A stretch of DNA of 6,654 nucleotides from CAYHOI01 sp964358175 (GTDB lineage: Bacteria > Margulisbacteria > Riflemargulisbacteria > GWF2-35-9), in NCBI GenBank assembly GCA_964358175.1, contig CAYHOI010000098.1, positions 1 to 6,654 on the forward strand. The letters are read 5' to 3'. The position numbers and the translations under genes are program-made. The notes under the pieces are model-generated. The model was not told the origin of the DNA, did no database searches, and saw only the letters and a list, made by a program, of their open reading frames with translations. This document shows, piece by piece, positions 5,912-6,654 of this stretch. Position 1 is the stretch's first letter; every line of letters starts with the position of its first letter.

Positions 5912-6497
5912 CGGGAATAAACATGAAGGCCCCTTCGACAACTTTATCGTCAGAACCTAAAGCTGTTTGTAGCAAGAGGATTTGTTGTTCAGGCTTTGGC
6001 ATTTTGGACTGGACAAATTCCGCGATAGCCGTGGCTTTGTATTTGATGACCTTGGGAACTGAGGGGAGAAGTTTTGCCCCCCCAAGTTGTGAAATCGTGG
6101 ACAAGAAAGTCGTTCCGAAGACATTACCTAATTCCCCAAATATGGAGTCCGTCATTTCGTCGAGTCGATCAAGTGGAACCTTTAATTCTTCTGTCAAAAT
6201 TGTCGCGATTTCGTAGGCAGACTCTATTTTAAAGGAGAGAAGCATTCTCCCTGACATCTGGTGGCTTATTCCATTTTCACTAATTTCTCCGGAATACTCC
6301 ATATATATTGCAGAAATGATTTTATTGCTCCCCCCAAACAAGTAGCCAATCTCATTGAGGTTAATAAAGCGCATTGCTGGTGACGAAATGGTTACCTTGT
6401 GCCGGAGCATCACCCCAAATTGAGAAATGGCATTTTTCAGCGATTGATTAAAAATACTCTTAAGTTGATCAAGTTCCTTTACCGACAGATTTGCCAC
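5868..6497 (-). CDS. CheC-like chemotaxis phosphatase family protein
   Basis: A 209-residue cytoplasmic protein with the CheC/CheX/FliY fold. CheC members remove phosphate from CheY-P using a Glu and an Asn in a motif ExxN, often present twice. The second motif is intact: D117-S-I-F-G-E122-L-G-N125-V-F-G, followed by TTFLSTISQLGG. The first, expected just before MLRHKVTIS, reads IFNQ (15-18) in place of ExGN, so that site is probably inactive. The central SAIYMEYSGEIS and SGRMLLSFKIESAYEIATIL strands and helix fit the family. The N-terminus is set by a GTG at 6497 with AGGAGGG at 6504-6510, 7 nt away. No other chemotaxis gene is in the window, so it may serve a pilus or other response-regulator pathway. 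It shares a unit with the pgeF-like gene, which it overlaps. Confidence 0.85.
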   Translation of the reverse strand: MANLSVKELDQLKSIFNQSLKNAISQFGVMLRHKVTISSPAMRFINLNEIGYLFGGSNKIISAIYMEYSGEISENGISHQMSGRMLLSFKIESAYEIATILTEELKVPLDRLDEMTDSIFGELGNVFGTTFLSTISQLGGAKLLPSVPKVIKYKATAIAEFVQSKMPKPEQQILLLQTALGSDDKVVEGAFMFIPDDYLGISHILSKQS

Positions 6498-6503
6498 GTT
6501 TTG

Positions 6504-6521
6504 CCCTCCTAGAATTTCTAG
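6504..6521 (-). promoter_or_regulatory. Ribosome site fused to a 13-bp palindrome before the CheC-like gene
   Basis: The Shine-Dalgarno AGGAGGG (6504-6510) sets the GTG start at 6497. It overlaps by two bases a perfect inverted repeat, CTAGAA-A-TTCTAG on the minus strand (6509-6521). With a one-base centre it cannot fold into a hairpin, so it is better viewed as a possible protein-binding site. I see no convincing -10/-35 pair in 6522-6654. Confidence 0.55.
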
Positions 6522-6620
6522 TCAACAGCCTCTCTTAGATTTCACTTGTACATACTACAGGTTTTGAGGCGATTTGAGAAGACAATCTCCGGGTGCGTGC
6601 AGGGCGAGCGCATCTAAATT

Positions 6621-6654
6621 CCGCCTCTCTCCGGCCTGTTGGCCACCTCTCTCC
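6621..6654. repeat. Short near-identical direct repeat at the window edge
   Basis: ccgcctctctcc (6621-6632) and ccacctctctcc (6643-6654) match at 11 of 12 bases, 22 bases apart. Between and into them, GGCC-TGTT-GGCC (6633-6644) forms a small hairpin. The window ends inside the second copy, so a longer tandem array of 22-bp period may continue outside. Confidence 0.35.

Noticed and set aside
1..6654. CRISPR array, insertion sequence, transposase or integrase.
   Set aside because: No regularly spaced repeats, terminal inverted repeats around a transposase, or recombinase motifs were seen.

Overview
The window reads as chromosomal DNA of an uncultured, moderately AT-leaning bacterium. It carries an AI-2E family permease, a P2-type cation ATPase, a PIN-domain toxin with a tiny partner gene, a tRNA-Pro with an encoded CCA end, a PgeF-type multicopper-oxidase-fold protein and a CheC-like protein. 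The lineage cannot be fixed from these genes. The short PIN-associated and 50-residue proteins and the gene mix would suit a candidate-phylum or cyanobacterial-type genome, but that is weak inference.

Layout: (1) 52-1216, minus strand: an AI-2E permease gene followed by a 50-codon gene that overlaps it by 17 nt. (2) 1217-1465: a divergent control region with promoter-like sequences on both strands. (3) 1466-4144, plus strand: a complete P-type ATPase, then a hairpin and T-rich stretch. (4) 4274-4853, minus strand: a PIN toxin gene overlapping its putative 41-residue antitoxin by 11 nt. (5) 4903-4979, minus strand: tRNA-Pro(CGG), with a tRNA-like sequence just upstream. (6) 5135-6497, minus strand: a CheC-like gene overlapping a pgeF-like gene. 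(7) 6498-6654: the upstream region of the CheC-like gene, ending in a short repeat cut by the window edge.

The most coherent signal concerns gene expression. The three genes that appear to begin transcription units (AI-2E permease, ATPase, PIN toxin) have no Shine-Dalgarno sequence. Each instead has a -10-like hexamer ending 6 or 7 nt before the ATG, which predicts leaderless mRNAs. The second genes of the two overlapping pairs (the 50-residue protein and the antitoxin), and the CheC-like gene, have clear Shine-Dalgarno sites. In the toxin-antitoxin pair this predicts strong antitoxin and weak toxin translation from one message. Other points of interest are an Asp-to-Ala change at an ion-binding position of the ATPase, one lost active-site motif in the CheC-like protein, a degenerate tRNA-like segment beside tRNA-Pro, and a possible small membrane peptide encoded just upstream of the ATPase.
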